Source: Alentia gelatinosa
Lineage: Eukaryota; Annelida; Polychaeta; Phyllodocida; Polynoidae
Assembly (NCBI GenBank): GCA_950022655.1
Contig: OX465588.1
Location: 26,397,525 to 26,461,524 of the forward strand
Reading direction: 5' to 3'
DNA length: 64,000 nt
The translations under genes were made by a program, and so were the position numbers. Each line of letters begins with the position of its first letter. The first letter of the stretch is position 1. Under the pieces are notes generated by a model that saw only the letters and a program-made list of their open reading frames with translations, did no database searches and was not told where the DNA came from. This document shows positions 1 through 12,800 of the stretch, one piece after another.

Positions 1-2047
1 AGAATTTTGGCACAATATCAAAAAACTTTACGATCCTACAACCAGTGAAACCCCAACTAACATAATAGATCCCCGAACTAAAGGCACAGTTCCCCACAAT
101 GATTTACCAGATTTTATTAACAGGTACCTTATCACCTTAGGCGTATCTTCGTCTGAGAGCGAAAATGAAAATGAATCTAACAACCAAACTAATCAAGGGG
201 TTACACCACAGACTGTTCTTAACTGCAAAACTACCATTACTATATCTCTTGGTGATGTGTACAAAGCTATTAAAAATATTGACACGCATAAGAGTAGTGG
301 TATTCCTAGCATAAATTCTAAAGTATTAAAGGATGCTTTCTGTATACTGGTTGATCAAATTAGACACCTCTTTCAAAATTCGCTGGATACTGGAATATTC
401 CCATCTAAGTGGTCTATGGCTGAAGTAATACCCATCCCTAAAGGAGGGCACCTAGATATAATCAACAACTGGAGACCTATCTCCCTTTTGCCCCTGCCAG
501 GGAAACTGTTAGAAAAATTAGTGCATGCGGAAATAACTGATTTCTTGGACGAATATAACTTATTGGACACTAGACAATATGGGTTTAGGAGGAATCGGGG
601 AACCACCGACGCAGTCATGAACTTAGTTCAGACTTTATACACTGACAGGGACATGGGTCGATTATCATCGTGTTTGTTTGTGGACTTCAGCAAGGCGTTC
701 GACCGGGTGTCACATTCTACTCTTTATAGAAAGCTTAAAATCCTAGGTATAAATGACACTATTTTGAGATGGATATCTAGCTACCTGTATAACTGACAGC
801 AACGAGTACGGATAGGCAATGCTTTGTCTAACTACTCAACGGTCAGGTCAGGAGTCCCACAGGGTAGCATTTTAGGTCCCCTTTTATTTAACTGTTATAT
901 CAATGACATTAAGGCCCTCGGATTCACCTGTTCTCATATCTTTTATGCGGACGACTTGGTCCTTTTTACATCTGACACTGATCACGTTTCTGAAATAAAT
1001 AGACTTCAACATGATCTGATAAAACTCGATGAATGGTGTGCTGCTAACCAAATGCAGATAAATGTAAAGAAGACCAAGTTATGTGTTTTCGGCCCTAAGC
1101 TAAAATTAAATAAAATAGACCCAAGTTTGGTTTCAAACAAACTTCTTCTAAGATCTGAACCGCCCCCACAATGTGCTAGTTATAATTATCTGGGCATTAC
1201 ACTAGACAAAACTTTATCTTGGGAGAAAAGTATCAACGATACTTTAGAGCAAGTAAATTACAGGCTCTTTAAGTTATCAAAGATTAGAAGGCATATTTCG
1301 AGGGAGTTAAGTATCACAATTTACAGAACCATGATTGCACCAGTCTTTGACTATTCAGGCTATTTTGTGGGAGGGGCTGACAAGTTGCTGTTGCAGAAAC
1401 TACAGAAATCACAAAATAGGGGCTTGCGAATCTGCACCCGGTCGAACGTCAGAGAGCACTCAACTAAGTTGCTCCATGAGCTATGCAATGTCCAAACTCT
1501 GGAGAGTAGACATAATTATCTCGATTTGTTATATATGCGCAAAACAGCATTGAATATTGAACTGGAAGGCACAAAAACAAGGGGACAATGTAAGAGGCTG
1601 ATAAAACTACGTCGACCATTAACCTCCTTCTTTAAAAGAAGCCCATTGTATAGAAACAAAGATGCATGGAATAATCTTCCGGTATCTGTACAAGACAGTT
1701 CTCTGTATAGTTATAAGAAATTTGTTAGACTAAAATGTTTCTCTGAGGTAGAAGTAGATTTCTAAAGATCTATATTGTTGCATGCTTGGTAGACGAGACA
1801 AAGTTATCTATTGTACAGCCCTTGCATAAACAGCAAGCTATCTTGTAATCGTATTGGTTTCCCGCCTCAATATGTGAATCTCATCATATTATATCCTTGT
1901 ACATTTATATCATAATCAAACGACAATGTCAGTTACTGTCAACATATGTTTGCGTATATAGAGTGACCAGAATACCTGCTTCGGCAGAGGTCACTTTTGT
2001 ACCTCTTTTGTACAATAAAAAAACCCCCAAAAAACAACAAAAAAACT
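1..2047 (+). mobile_element. LINE (non-LTR retrotransposon), 3' part, truncated by window edge
   Basis: The window opens inside a LINE reverse transcriptase reading frame. The stretch after the stop at 1765 looks like a 3' UTR that runs to an A-rich tail: an AATAAA-containing, A/C-rich segment at about 2015-2047. The 5' end lies outside the window. The C-terminal part after the RT lacks an obvious zinc knuckle and ends in an aromatic/basic stretch typical of Jockey/CR1-like LINEs; the exact clade is not resolved. The 3' boundary is estimated from the A-rich tail, and no target-site duplication can be tested without the 5' end. Confidence 0.85.
2..1765 (+). pseudogene. LINE reverse transcriptase ORF2, 5'-partial, with one in-frame stop
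   Basis: One frame is open from base 2 to 1765 apart from a single TGA at 794-796. It reads through all core RT motifs: the HKSSG and WRPISLLP boxes, GFRRNRGTTDA, the FVDFSKAFD box holding the first catalytic Asp, SGVPQGSILGP, and the YADDLVLF catalytic box at about 940-970. After the RT comes the usual LINE thumb and C-terminal region (LQKSQNRGLRICTR, then a WNNLP motif near the end). The stop falls between the palm boxes (after SSYLYN and before QQRVRIGN), so the product would be cut before the catalytic YADD. Everything else is intact, so the copy looks fairly young. The upstream endonuclease domain is outside the window. Confidence 0.88.
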
Positions 2048-3221
2048 TATTCAACCTTGACACTGTAATTCATTCAGCCTTGATGTTGTAATGTATATGG
2101 CCTTGAGAATTCCTATATATAAGCAAGTAGCAGCCCTAGTTCAGGGTCTTCTATCTGAGTTTGTGAGAAGTGATCATCTGCGTACCAAATAAAAGGGAGT
2201 ATACTGCAAGTGCCTCTCCCCAGATCTTTCTGTGAAGGGCTGATACAGTCAAAGAGTATTCTACCACTTACAACCTACTTTAATTATCCATCGTATACAA
2301 AGCCCTCATCGAAAATGTATGGGGACTCAGTAAACCACTACCCATTGTATAAAACCTGTCAGATACCATAACTGTGGTATAAGGATTCCAATCTGTGGTA
2401 TACGGCCTCAAAACCATGGTATACGGGGAAAATAGTTCCTTTTGCTAAAGAGCAAAGAAATAGTTCCTATTGTTATACCTGTTAATATGGCAATTACTGG
2501 GTTTAATTTGTTTGAAAAGATGGGTAATAAATACAACAAACTATGATTTTGTAGACAGGCGGCTCTGTAAACCACTTGTGGTTGATGTCGTAATACACTC
2601 GCTAGCGCTTGTGTATTACTACGTGTCAACCCCTCATGGTTTAAAGCCGCTTGCCACAAAACCATCTATTATTGTCTATATATTCAACTGCTGCGTTCTA
2701 GTGACAACTTAATCCAGGATTCAAGTGACTGCTGGTATTAACCATCCACAATCCAGTAGATATCGCACTGTGATACATCCCAACACTATTCCAGGTACAG
2801 CAGGCTGAGGCTAGCTCATCCCCATTGCAACACTTAGGACATTTACCTACAACAACTCACACATCCCACTGGGTGGGTGAGTGGTCTTCACATATAGGTC
2901 TGCCCACAAATACGCTACTGTGTGGGTGGGTAGTCTTCACATTGATGGGACTTTGCATAGCCACGCGCACATACACCAGTGTGTGGGTGTTCGGTATTAA
3001 CATCACACTATACCAAATAAGACACACATTGTAAACCATAATCCCATCAGCCCATTAGACTGGTCTGAGATAATAGAGGTTGCATGCTCCTCGGAGTTGA
3101 CCCTTTGCAATATTCTTGTCTTTCAGCGCCATCTTGCTATGAGACCCCATCTGCAGAGAACTAGGTAAGTTCGGGTTTGATTTACTTTGACTTCTAAAGC
3201 GGTGGGTGATAGGAGCGTTTT
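2048..3221. other. gene-free stretch
   Basis: No coding exon is supported here. A run of GTGGTATA-like words occurs at about 2366-2430. A loose tandem repeat with a unit near 60 bp (GTGGGTGGGTGGTCTTCACAT-like) occupies about 2865-2990. Confidence 0.5.
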
Positions 3222-3746
3222 GTTAGAGCGTGCATGCACGCGCTAAATACATCATCTGGAGGTTAGAGGGGTCCATGTAGACTTTCAGGGTACTGCATAG
3301 AATTATCCCTTCACTATCTGTGTGCTATTCACTATGATATTGAGAACAAGGCAGGGTGCCAGTGTCTCAGTGTCTTAGAGGCGTGCCCAGAGGAGGTGTG
3401 AAGCGCAGCACCCCCTATCGTTTTGGCATGGTCTCAAATGACAGCTGAATGGAGATTCATAGGCTAACTAATAACAGCTACTACATACAAACTGTTAGAG
3501 CTTTATCAATTTTTTTTTCAGATATTGATAGAGTGATATCTAATGTACTCCAAACCACAATAGAGCTCAATAGAGCTCCACGTTTTATGGCTGTTTGGTA
3601 TTGTTGAATACAGCCTTATTTCACATAGGCTATGGCTTACAAGCCTCACACAGTCCATTGTCAAGAGCTCCTTCCCCTCTGCTTGCAGGTTTGAAAGTGG
3701 CACCTTGAATCCTGCCGCGATGGCATATATGAGTTGGGTCCCTATA

Positions 3747-3778
<32 letters not shown>

Positions 3779-4092
3779 TGTTTATTGTTATGCTCTATTA
3801 TGTATACTTTTGTATTCAAGTCGATAAGAAGGGAATTTCCAATGATTGTAACGCGCACTGGTCGTGCATTGAAACCAGCAGATTCATCAGCTGAGCACTG
3901 GCCAGCATAAATAAAATATTTTAAAAAAAGGGGGCGCTGCGCTTCACACCTCCTCTGAGGCGTGCCCAGCTGACCATGACCAATCACTCAATACCAAAAT
4001 ACCTAAAGACCCACTCAGGGCCCTGAGACCCACTGGTGCTTGATGTGTTTGAATCATAGACACAGGCAGTTGCAGAAATAGCAACTGCCTCG
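3222..4092 (+). repeat. dispersed repeat R1, copy A (interrupted)
   Basis: This is a copy of a repeat of about 280-300 bp that begins TTAGAGCGTGC-TGCACGCGC and contains GTCTCAG-GTCTTAGAGG-GTGCCCAGCTG. Other copies lie at 10,809, 21,321 and 47,581. Here the repeat is split after its GGCGTGCC by a 570-bp TIR element and resumes at 3958. The start is the same in all four copies, but the end is ragged, so the right boundary is approximate. No open reading frame is shared by the copies; it is probably a short nonautonomous element of unknown class. Confidence 0.7.
3388..3957. mobile_element. hAT-like nonautonomous TIR element with 9-bp target duplication
   Basis: The 570-bp element has terminal inverted repeats beginning CAGAGGAGGTGTGAAGCGC and continuing about 28 bp with one mismatch (left end 3388, right end 3957). 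It is flanked by direct repeats AGGCGTGCC at 3379-3387 and 3958-3966. Uninterrupted copies of the host repeat at 10.98, 21.48 and 47.74 kb give the empty site. The CAG...CTG termini and 8-9-bp duplication fit hAT; a MULE-type 9-bp duplication is the alternative. It carries no transposase. Confidence 0.82.
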
Positions 4093-4126
4093 TCTATCCA
4101 CATTACTTTGACTTCTAGTTTGAATT

Positions 4127-4688
4127 TTGTGCATGTCAAGCAGTGTAGCCAACCGTTGTAGTGATGTTATCCGTCTATGTGGACATATCCCACCCGTACG
4201 AGTGAATTGTATTATCATAGAAAACATTGGAAGATTCGTTAGTTCACATACAGCGTTATGTAACTTTAACAGTGTTATGATGCCATTCATGGATTCTGGA
4301 AGTGTACACTTTGGGAATAGCTCGAAACTGAAGTTGAAGAAACTTCAGTCATTGCAATCTAGACCACTTTGAGTAGCCTATGAGGCTAGGGATGGTTTAT
4401 CTGATACAGAATATCATAAGATTACAAAAATGCTCTATCTAGGAAATAGACGGGATAACCAGTTGTTGAAATATTATGTAAAAGAAACAATCGAATCCCA
4501 ACTTGATCGTCGATAGGAGAACATTTACTAGACAGGGAGAGGGAGTGGTCTTTAAAGTTTACAATCTCGTTGTGAAAAAAAATCGTAGTAGCGCATTCTA
4601 TAGTGGAATGGTCATGTGGAGCTCTATAGTTTCGAATCTAAGAAAAGTTGCAGATTTGTCGAGTTTTACGTTTGACTTAAACTGAACC
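4127..4688 (+). pseudogene. decayed LINE C-terminal fragment
   Basis: A conceptual reading gives the recognisable C-terminal region of a non-LTR retrotransposon: an MPFMDSGSVHFGN segment, LKKLQSLQSRPL, then VAYEARDGL, and in another frame RTFTRQGEG, RSSAFYSGMVMW and a final FTFDL. The frame is broken by a TGA at 4370-4372 and by a frameshift near 4500-4510. The match pattern (LQ-LQ-RA motif, then the Y-G-WN-like box near the end) is like that of the LINE at the window start, but the sequence is diverged, so it is a different, older family. The 5' limit is uncertain; only the tail is recognisable. Confidence 0.62.
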
Positions 4689-6325
4689 CTTAAGTACATC
4701 TGTTTGAGATCTTCGCATACTCGGTTCTGATGACCTGAATGAGTGGAATGTATTGTGTAACCCAGACCCAACCCAATGTGTTTTTTAAGATGTAGAACGT
4801 ATAAGTTGTTAGCATTAAGGCAAAGCAAAAGTTGTATGGTGATTAAGGTGTGAGAACCAGTTTTATTTTTCTATCGATGAATCATATTGTTCGAGTCACC
4901 AATAATATGTTTTATTGAGAAAACCACTTTGAACTTTTCCCCCTGAACGGGGTATGGATAAAGACAATATGAACAACCAAAGATATTTTAAAGTCTTTAT
5001 ATGTAGAACTGGATCAAGTAATGAACAAGTCTGAAGATGTATTATGTAACTGCAAAGTCAAAGCAAACCGCAATCCTTTCTGGTGATATTGCAGGGTAAA
5101 CAAAGCAAATGATAAAAACATGTGTCGCAAACAGGTATATAGAATACATTTCATAATATAATCTGCCCGACTCTCGGATCCTTATTGATCAAACAGAATT
5201 CACCAGTTGTGGTGGTCTCACATTTTGCTCCTGAACAATCAAGAAATCTTCTGTTTGCTTTGCTGGAACAAATCGTGTGGGACATAGTCAAAAGCTTTTC
5301 TAATATCAGAGAAGCAAACAGGTGCGCGGAGTCCTTATTGTATCTGTACACGTAAAAAAGAAAGATGAAATGTCACAAAAACAATACACGAAACTTGTGA
5401 TGTATACCCCTTGGAAATATGCAACGAAACTAGAGTCGAACGCTAATCCTAAGGCCCGGGTATTGGGATAACGTATAATTCGTTGACAGAGACCACGTAC
5501 CCCATTTTTATAAAGTCCCTGTTATCAAGGTAAAGATAACAGGAAACAAATTCCAAAAGAGGTAGATGATGGTTTCTTATACAGCTAGAAAAGGTTTATA
5601 AAAATGAAATTACATAAAAAATATAACCAAACCTCAGCTTCTTAGTATATTGGTATATGGTCACTACAAACCCGAACAGATTGTGTTACAGTCAGCTAAA
5701 CCACCCATACATTCACATCTAATCATTACATGGTGCCTTCATATCACCCTGTATCTATATATCTAAATATCAACTCTGTTATATGTACATAAATTACATC
5801 CAATTGTATTACTAAATTTATTCAATCCGTGACTGTGATTGTATATTAATCGTCATATGTTTTCTTCCCTAGTTACGTGGTAACTGGTCGCAGATGCTGG
5901 TTACCTGGTTACCAGGCTCCATAAACGGTCACTCTGCTTCAAAATCTCACCGGTATCGGACACGATTTAGTCTTACCTTTGGTGTATTTGATTTTAGCTT
6001 CCTGTACATTTTGATGTGTAGGTCGGGGTAAGTCTCACTGTTATTCGTTGATAAAGCCTGGTATTATATATTATTCCGCCAATCCCGTCTTCGAGTTATT
6101 CATTATTAATTATCGTATCTAATTAACATATTGGATTAATAATATTATATATTATAGACGATACTTGTTTCCGTCAAGATTTGAACTACTTGCTTTGTAT
6201 GCCTGCAATCAGCAGAGACCAATTCTGTACCTACTTATTGTGCAAATAATAAGTCCTCTGAAAAGTGAATTTGAAAGCTGTTAACGTATAGTAAAATGGC
6301 TTTGATAAGGATAAAAGAATCCAAA
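4689..6325. other. region 3' of chitin synthase; gene-free
   Basis: No exon is supported. It probably contains the chitin synthase 3' UTR, transcribed leftwards. The first plain AATAAA on the minus strand lies at 5817-5822, about 500 bases after the stop, so that would be the most economical poly(A) signal. No other structure was recognised. Confidence 0.4.
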
Positions 6326-6850
6326 TTACAGTTTTGTTGAATAATTATCGATCCCAGTCGAAGTTGTGAAGGGTGCTTGAATATTGCTGTAGTCGATCAA
6401 GCATTCAGTAGAGATCCACGATACTTGCTCATTGGTGCAGACACCTACGATGCTTTCAGGCTGCACACTATCCACTGTTTCTTCTTCTATTGCTTCAGCT
6501 GCTGCTGCCACTGGCTGTGACTTGTTCTTTATGCAATACCTCGAACACTCTCTTTTGATGCTGATCAGCCTGTGTAGGACCATGCCGATAAATTGTATTG
6601 TCAGACCTAAAAATACCATGAAGAAGGTGATCAGCCCGAGAGGGGCAATTGACGGGGCGTGTTCACAGGGCCATGGTAGCGAGAGCTCCTCACTGTAAAT
6701 TTGCAGGACTAGCATTAAAACGAGGAACACCACATTCAGCAGATAGTACACTAACACAGTCTTGTTTCTTAGCCTCTTCAGCTCTGAGGTAACATCCTCT
6801 TGCTTCGCTGGGTCAGAGTCTAAAGGGCTGATGTCAGTCACCAGTAGATT
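6326..6850 (-). CDS. CHS: chitin synthase exon 13 (terminal coding exon)
   Basis: It encodes LKRLRNKTVLVYYLLNVVFL, a second hydrophobic helix (LGLITFFMVFLGLTIQFIGM) and a cytoplasmic tail rich in Ala, Glu and Ser ending in STKL. LRNK followed by two helices is the conserved C-terminal module. Acceptor TTTGTTACAG; stop TAA. Confidence 0.92.
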   Translation of the reverse strand, partial: NLLVTDISPLDSDPAKQEDVTSELKRLRNKTVLVYYLLNVVFLVLMLVLQIYSEELSLPWPCEHAPSIAPLGLITFFMVFLGLTIQFIGMVLHRLISIKRECSRYCIKNKSQPVAAAAEAIEEETVDSVQPESIVGVCTNEQVSWISTECLIDYSNIQAPFTTSTGIDNYSTKL

Positions 6851-9800
6851 CTGTAACAAACGGAAAATTGACAGGCATAGAAGTGGATTGTTATCAGCGT
6901 ATTATTCTCCAGAGTGATTCCAAGCAATTACTTTGTTAGTAGGTCTATTGAAATAACCAGTTATATTTTTCATCCCAAGCTGAATATCATAGAGGAAACC
7001 ATTAAATCGTAAAGTAATTCACAAGGCGAGGCCGCATGAATTACATAGCGATTTAAACGAGATGGGATTGAGCTCTGACCGTATACTTGAATAGGTTTCT
7101 GAATTTATCTCACTCTTCACATTGACCAACCTTTGTGAGATAATCCCCATTTTTTTTCTAATTACCCCATGGGCGTTGGATATGAGTCCCGAATGTTAAG
7201 TCGATATGGTCAAAATATCACGGGTGAGGTGATATAGAAAAGTTTATCTTATGAGTGTTTGTTAAACTACAGCCCGGGGTGGCCTTATTTCATATATTTG
7301 TTTGACTTTTTCTATTCGAATCATACCTGCTGTGTATATGTCAATACAATGCTTTAACCATACCCTCCAAAGCCGTTCTGAACATGATAAAAGATTACAG
7401 AGATAACTCTAAGATAGCAATTAATTAGGCATGCGAATTACGCAATGAAACCAAAGGACTTTATATGAAATTTCAATCATTTATATTAATCATAATCGAA
7501 ATACCTGTCTGCAAGTACATTATACATTTAATTAGATATACAATTAATCTTACCTGAAAGAAATTAGATTCCCCCTCTGGCAGGTATTCAATAGGGCCGT
7601 TACCTAGGTCTTCATTTTGTATCCATTTGGGATTGTTTTTGTCATGGCTCAGTCCTTCTATGCTGAATTTGCCTCCCTGTAGATTTAATGAATCCCCTAC
7701 AAGAGATCAAATAGGCCGTTCGTGATTTGGAATGAACTTGGGCTAGATTTGTATGATTTCTACTAATGACTACAATGGAAATTTAATATAATAGAGAGGA
7801 ATCCATCCTAAAAATCAAACACATGGTATGCAAAACTCACTGAGCCAATAAATTGACTTAATCTTTATAGATAAAAAGTAGGAGAGCAGTTTACTCTCTT
7901 TCTCTTTTACATTTTTTATTGGTGGAAAGTATACATACGCTTCAATGCTATTGAATTTAGACAACATACCATAAGGTATGTATATAACTTTCTTCCAGAA
8001 GTATGTAGAAATTATTTCTGGTTACCATCTTGCTTTTCGGCTGATAGGTCCTGACTTGTTGCACGTGAAAGTTTTCTTGTTATCTGTATCTTGGCTTCCT
8101 GGATACCACTATGCATGGCGTGAACTAGTTCATGAACACTAGTTCGACGAGAATCTTTTCGTGCAATTTGTGTTATATTTTCCCGGGTGCCCCATGATAC
8201 TATATGAAGGTTTGATAGACAGTAGATCGTCATCAATAAGTACATACCTGCAAAGGATCCATATGCCATTATACCTTCAATTCAAAAACCATATTCCAAT
8301 TTTATGAAAAAAGACATTGACTCTATATTTTCCCATCGTTTGCTCTTTTTGATAAGATACATGGAGAGAAATGTGCGAATGACTGTTTTTTGTTTTCATT
8401 TAGGCACAGTGTAAAGGATGTCAATATAGAATCTGCAGAGCAAACGCAGTGCCCGTCCATTATGCTGTATTCAATATTCAATAGGAGAGAAATGAGAAAC
8501 TCATGCAAAAGCAGAAATTGAAGTCATAACGATTGTAAGTTAATCAAACCGAAACCATCATTTGATATTGGTATTGCTTCTGACTATCTAATTAATCCTC
8601 TGAAATGAGAACTCCAAATGTATATAAATTTCCAATTTCTGAGTGAGATATGAGACTATATTATTTCATACTTGGGGCGAAGAAGAAGTAGGCAATAGCG
8701 CATATGATGTAGAAACTTTCTGTAGGGTGTAGAATTCCTGCAATCATCACTGAAAGGACGATAGCCATGAGAAAAATGGCAGGCGGAGAGCAGAGGCCTT
8801 CTTTGTACACTAGGTAGAATGAGAATCCTAACATCAGCAGTTGCAGGAGGGCGTACAACACAGTCAGGACTCGGGCAATCATCAGCTGTCATGTAAATAT
8901 AAGCCTGTGTTAGGATCAGCGATAAAATAATCACATCCCTACAGTCCTGAAAAATGATAGTAGGTATATTGATTAATTCAATACTGAGATGAAATTATGA
9001 GTCATTTCTAGTAATATAGGCCTATGCATTCTCAATAAGGATGTCTCATTTCAGTTTATACAAACATTAGGTTAATGATATATAACCATATCCAAAAGGA
9101 GACTCACGTGATGAAAATAATTTTTCCGTACTCCACCGAGTTTGACCGGGTAGTAATTTACGAAGCGAAGTTAATGATTTACGTAGCGATCAAGCAAGGT
9201 ACCGCCGTACAGGCACCGAGGGGGGTCACTGGCAAATGCTATTTTATCACCTGCCGCTGGTGAGCATATTGCCTGTTCCACCGCACTTATTTCTATATAT
9301 CCGCCTGGCTGGCTTTGACACTGTGCCCGTGTGGCACCGGTGCGGCGCCATTCACCCTGCCTGGTGGAATATGCCCTACTCCTGCATATGAATACTGTAG
9401 TCTGCTATAAGTTATTTAAATAGAACTGAACGAGAGTTAGCCTGACTAGTTTTCATGCCACGACGGACAGGTTGTGTATTACTACACGAGGCGATAGCCA
9501 GACCTGACCTGAGTGGCTTGAAAACTAAGTCAGGCTAACTCGAGTTCGGTTCTGTATTTATCCTACCCCCTCTCTACACTTCAGGTGTGAGTTCTATTTT
9601 TCGATTATTCTGTATCATGCTAGCAACATCTGAATGGGCATTTTGAGTGCAACCGGAACTCTGTTCGTAGTAGCTGACATCCTGGTCTCTGATTGGTCTT
9701 TTTTTTATTACTCTAGTGGCATAAAAAAACACTTTATGTCACAGCATACCACATAAAATTTGCCTATGTTAAGTCTATTACGGCTTTTTATTAGGGGTAG

Positions 9801-12800
9801 GATGAAGGATGTATATGCTTACCTGTATTTTGGTGGTGGCCACAAAGCAAGCAATTCCCATAACGATGATTGGGACCATGTTGATGAGGACGGAGTAGTG
9901 CATGTCTATCACACCCTGTGACACTACCTGGAGAGCACCACTGAGCACCAGGAGGATAATACTACCTGCCAGGAGGCTGATTCCAAAGAGGATAGCCTGG
10001 TAGATGATGTAGGCTATGCTCATACGGTCATTTCCCTGTTTGTTGTGAATGAAAAACGAAAAAAAATGTTAGGTATAAATATTAGCCTGCTTTTTGTATT
10101 CATGAAAGACCAAGACACTGGGAAAAAATAATCTAATTTGGGTCTTATTCCGGACCTGTGTCATCTATGGGAAATAGAGCGTTTAGGTGATAGAAATGGA
10201 ATCAGATCGAGGTTACTAAACGTTTCCATCGATATATGTGATATCACAGGGATTTCCTGCCATTATAAACGCGAGAGTAGAACGGCGGGAGTGTGAGGAA
10301 CCTATTAGATATATCTTTAGAGCTATTATGATATAATGTTACCAGTGTACTCTGCTAATATGGAATGCTAGAATTGTCTACATTATGGCTGGCTTACCTT
10401 GGTATATTTCCTGCAGTTAACCAGGAGGTCAATGGTGTGGAAGAATCCAGAGGGAGTCCAGCGTCGACGCTGTTTGTACAGCTCCTCCAGACCCTCTGGA
10501 GCCATCGTCTTACAGGAGGAGGACGCGCAGTATTTCACCCGCCATCCAGACTGTATGAGCAGGGTGCATAGCCAACGGTCCTCACCTATAAACACAATAT
10601 AGACTTAATGTTGTATTACTAAATATATATATTGTGCCTGCATGCCTCCTTTATACATTGCCTGTCGATTAGACAGAAATGTAAGAAAGGAGATGATGGT
10701 CATTAAAGTTATTTGTCTTACAAGCGAGAAGAGTAATACATGCTAAACCAATCTGTATACTAATGACATGGCATTTCCTTTAGATTTCTCCTTTTCCCTC
10801 CAATCTTTATTAGAGCATGCTTGCACGAGCTATATACGTTACCTAAATGTTAGAGTGGTCACATATAGGCCTCCATAGTACTGCAAAAACACTATCCCTG
10901 CACTATCTACGTGCTATTCACTGTATTACTGGGAAAGGAACAGGGTGCCATTGTCTCAAGGTCTTAAAAGCATGTTCAACTGACCATGACCAATCTCAAG
11001 ACCGATATACTGATTGACCTACTGACATACTTGGATCCTAGACTATGGGATACGTCCAGTGACCATCTTTCGCATCGCAAATCTAACTAGAAACGGGTCA
11101 TTTTAAGTATTCTTTCAAGTTATCTCGAGTCTTTGGATATTTCCAAACATATACATTGTCATGTAACATTGTATCCAGGCCCAAAATTCATTGGGAATTT
11201 TAGTTTCTTTAGATATCTTTCTCTCGGTCGTACCTTGGTCTTCTAGGATGTAGTGTTTGGGTCTGGTGGGCAGGGCGGTGAACCTATCGAGAACCTGGAG
11301 GACCGCAGATCCACGTAACAAGGAGAAGCATCCAGGACAACAGAGGACACACCCGAACACGTCCTCAGTAGCTTTCTGCATCCAATGGCTGAGAGCATAC
11401 TCGAACATCTGACACCACACTAGCGGACCTGAAATTTCCAGAAGATGCAGTCTTTGCCTAAACAGATGAAATGAAACATGCTGAAATCATAATTTGAAAT
11501 CATAATAATAAAAGATGTAATGTAATCCACAGAAAACCAGACAAGCTGATTAAGTTAGAAGTGAGTTGATCTGGGGGTAATTATTCATCGAGATTTTTAA
11601 TTAATTAATGATTTGCGACGTTTCGCCTAAAGTTAGTAAACTTCTGCAGGCAACCATAATGATTATATATTAAATTATCTGTAAGTCCCTGGAAGATTCA
11701 TAAACAAACTGCATACACTCAGACATTGGTACGAACGTGTGAGATATAATGGCTTGAGGCAGCTGTCTGACTAAGCGCGGCAACGCCGCAAGAGACATCT
11801 ACCGGACGTTTTTATGAACTCACACTGTCGTGACGTGTATATCACGTGACAGTCTTCTCAAGTTTTTCAAAGACTCAACACGTTTCTTTACCGGAGCGCT
11901 TCTTAAACCTCCAAGGATTACGTTTTTTGGACAGAAAGTCAAAGAAAGCATGCCGCCTAAGAAGGGTAACAAGGCCGTGGTCACGAAGACCCCAAAGGTT
12001 TCAACACCGGGCGAAGGCCGGGCCGCTAGAGGCGAAAAGAGAATGGACCTGATTCAGGCCCAAATTGAGGGCCTGAAGGAGGCCATTTTGGCGGCAGCAT
12101 CCGCATCGGCTCGTGGGAACGATGCAGGTACCGGGCAGCAAAAAGGAAGCGATGTGCATCCTCAGGTATCAGCAGGCAACGTTTTGCCGACACAGACGAA
12201 CGACAGGGCGATGGTGCCTTGCACGGGAAACCCGGTCGACGTGACAGATACTGCAGCCATTGCCGCAGGAGCGGCCATGGCATCCAGGGCATCGGGTTTG
12301 GCGCCAAATTCTGACTTCGCCGGCTTATCAACGGATCAGCTTGCGCATCCCTGGATTCCACGTGATGGACGGGCGGTAGGCGTGGCCTACCAGGACGAGG
12401 ATCTCGACCGTCAAGTGCAACAGATCCTCCAGTCAACATCACACGTCTTGAGGCCTACCTCAGGTAAGCCCACCCACCCGGCTCACTACGTTTTCCGGGG
12501 AGCTAAGAGAGAGCGAGCGGGCTTAGGGGCTCTTAATGTACAAGAATATCTGTGGGGCATTTTACGTATGTCTGACGACCCCAAGACTCCCGCCAGTTGC
12601 CGCAGACCGCTGATGACACACCTCAGGGAGGTAGTCGAGGATTCCATAGATTATGACTTCCGGCAAGTCCACCGCTGGAGCGAGGAGATATTCTCGCGAT
12701 TAACAGAAGGACGATTCCTACAAGGCTGGAACTCTGTGAGCGATATCCAGCACCTCCGGACGGCAATATCACGGGCCGAGGGCGGCAGGCTCGGCAAGGA

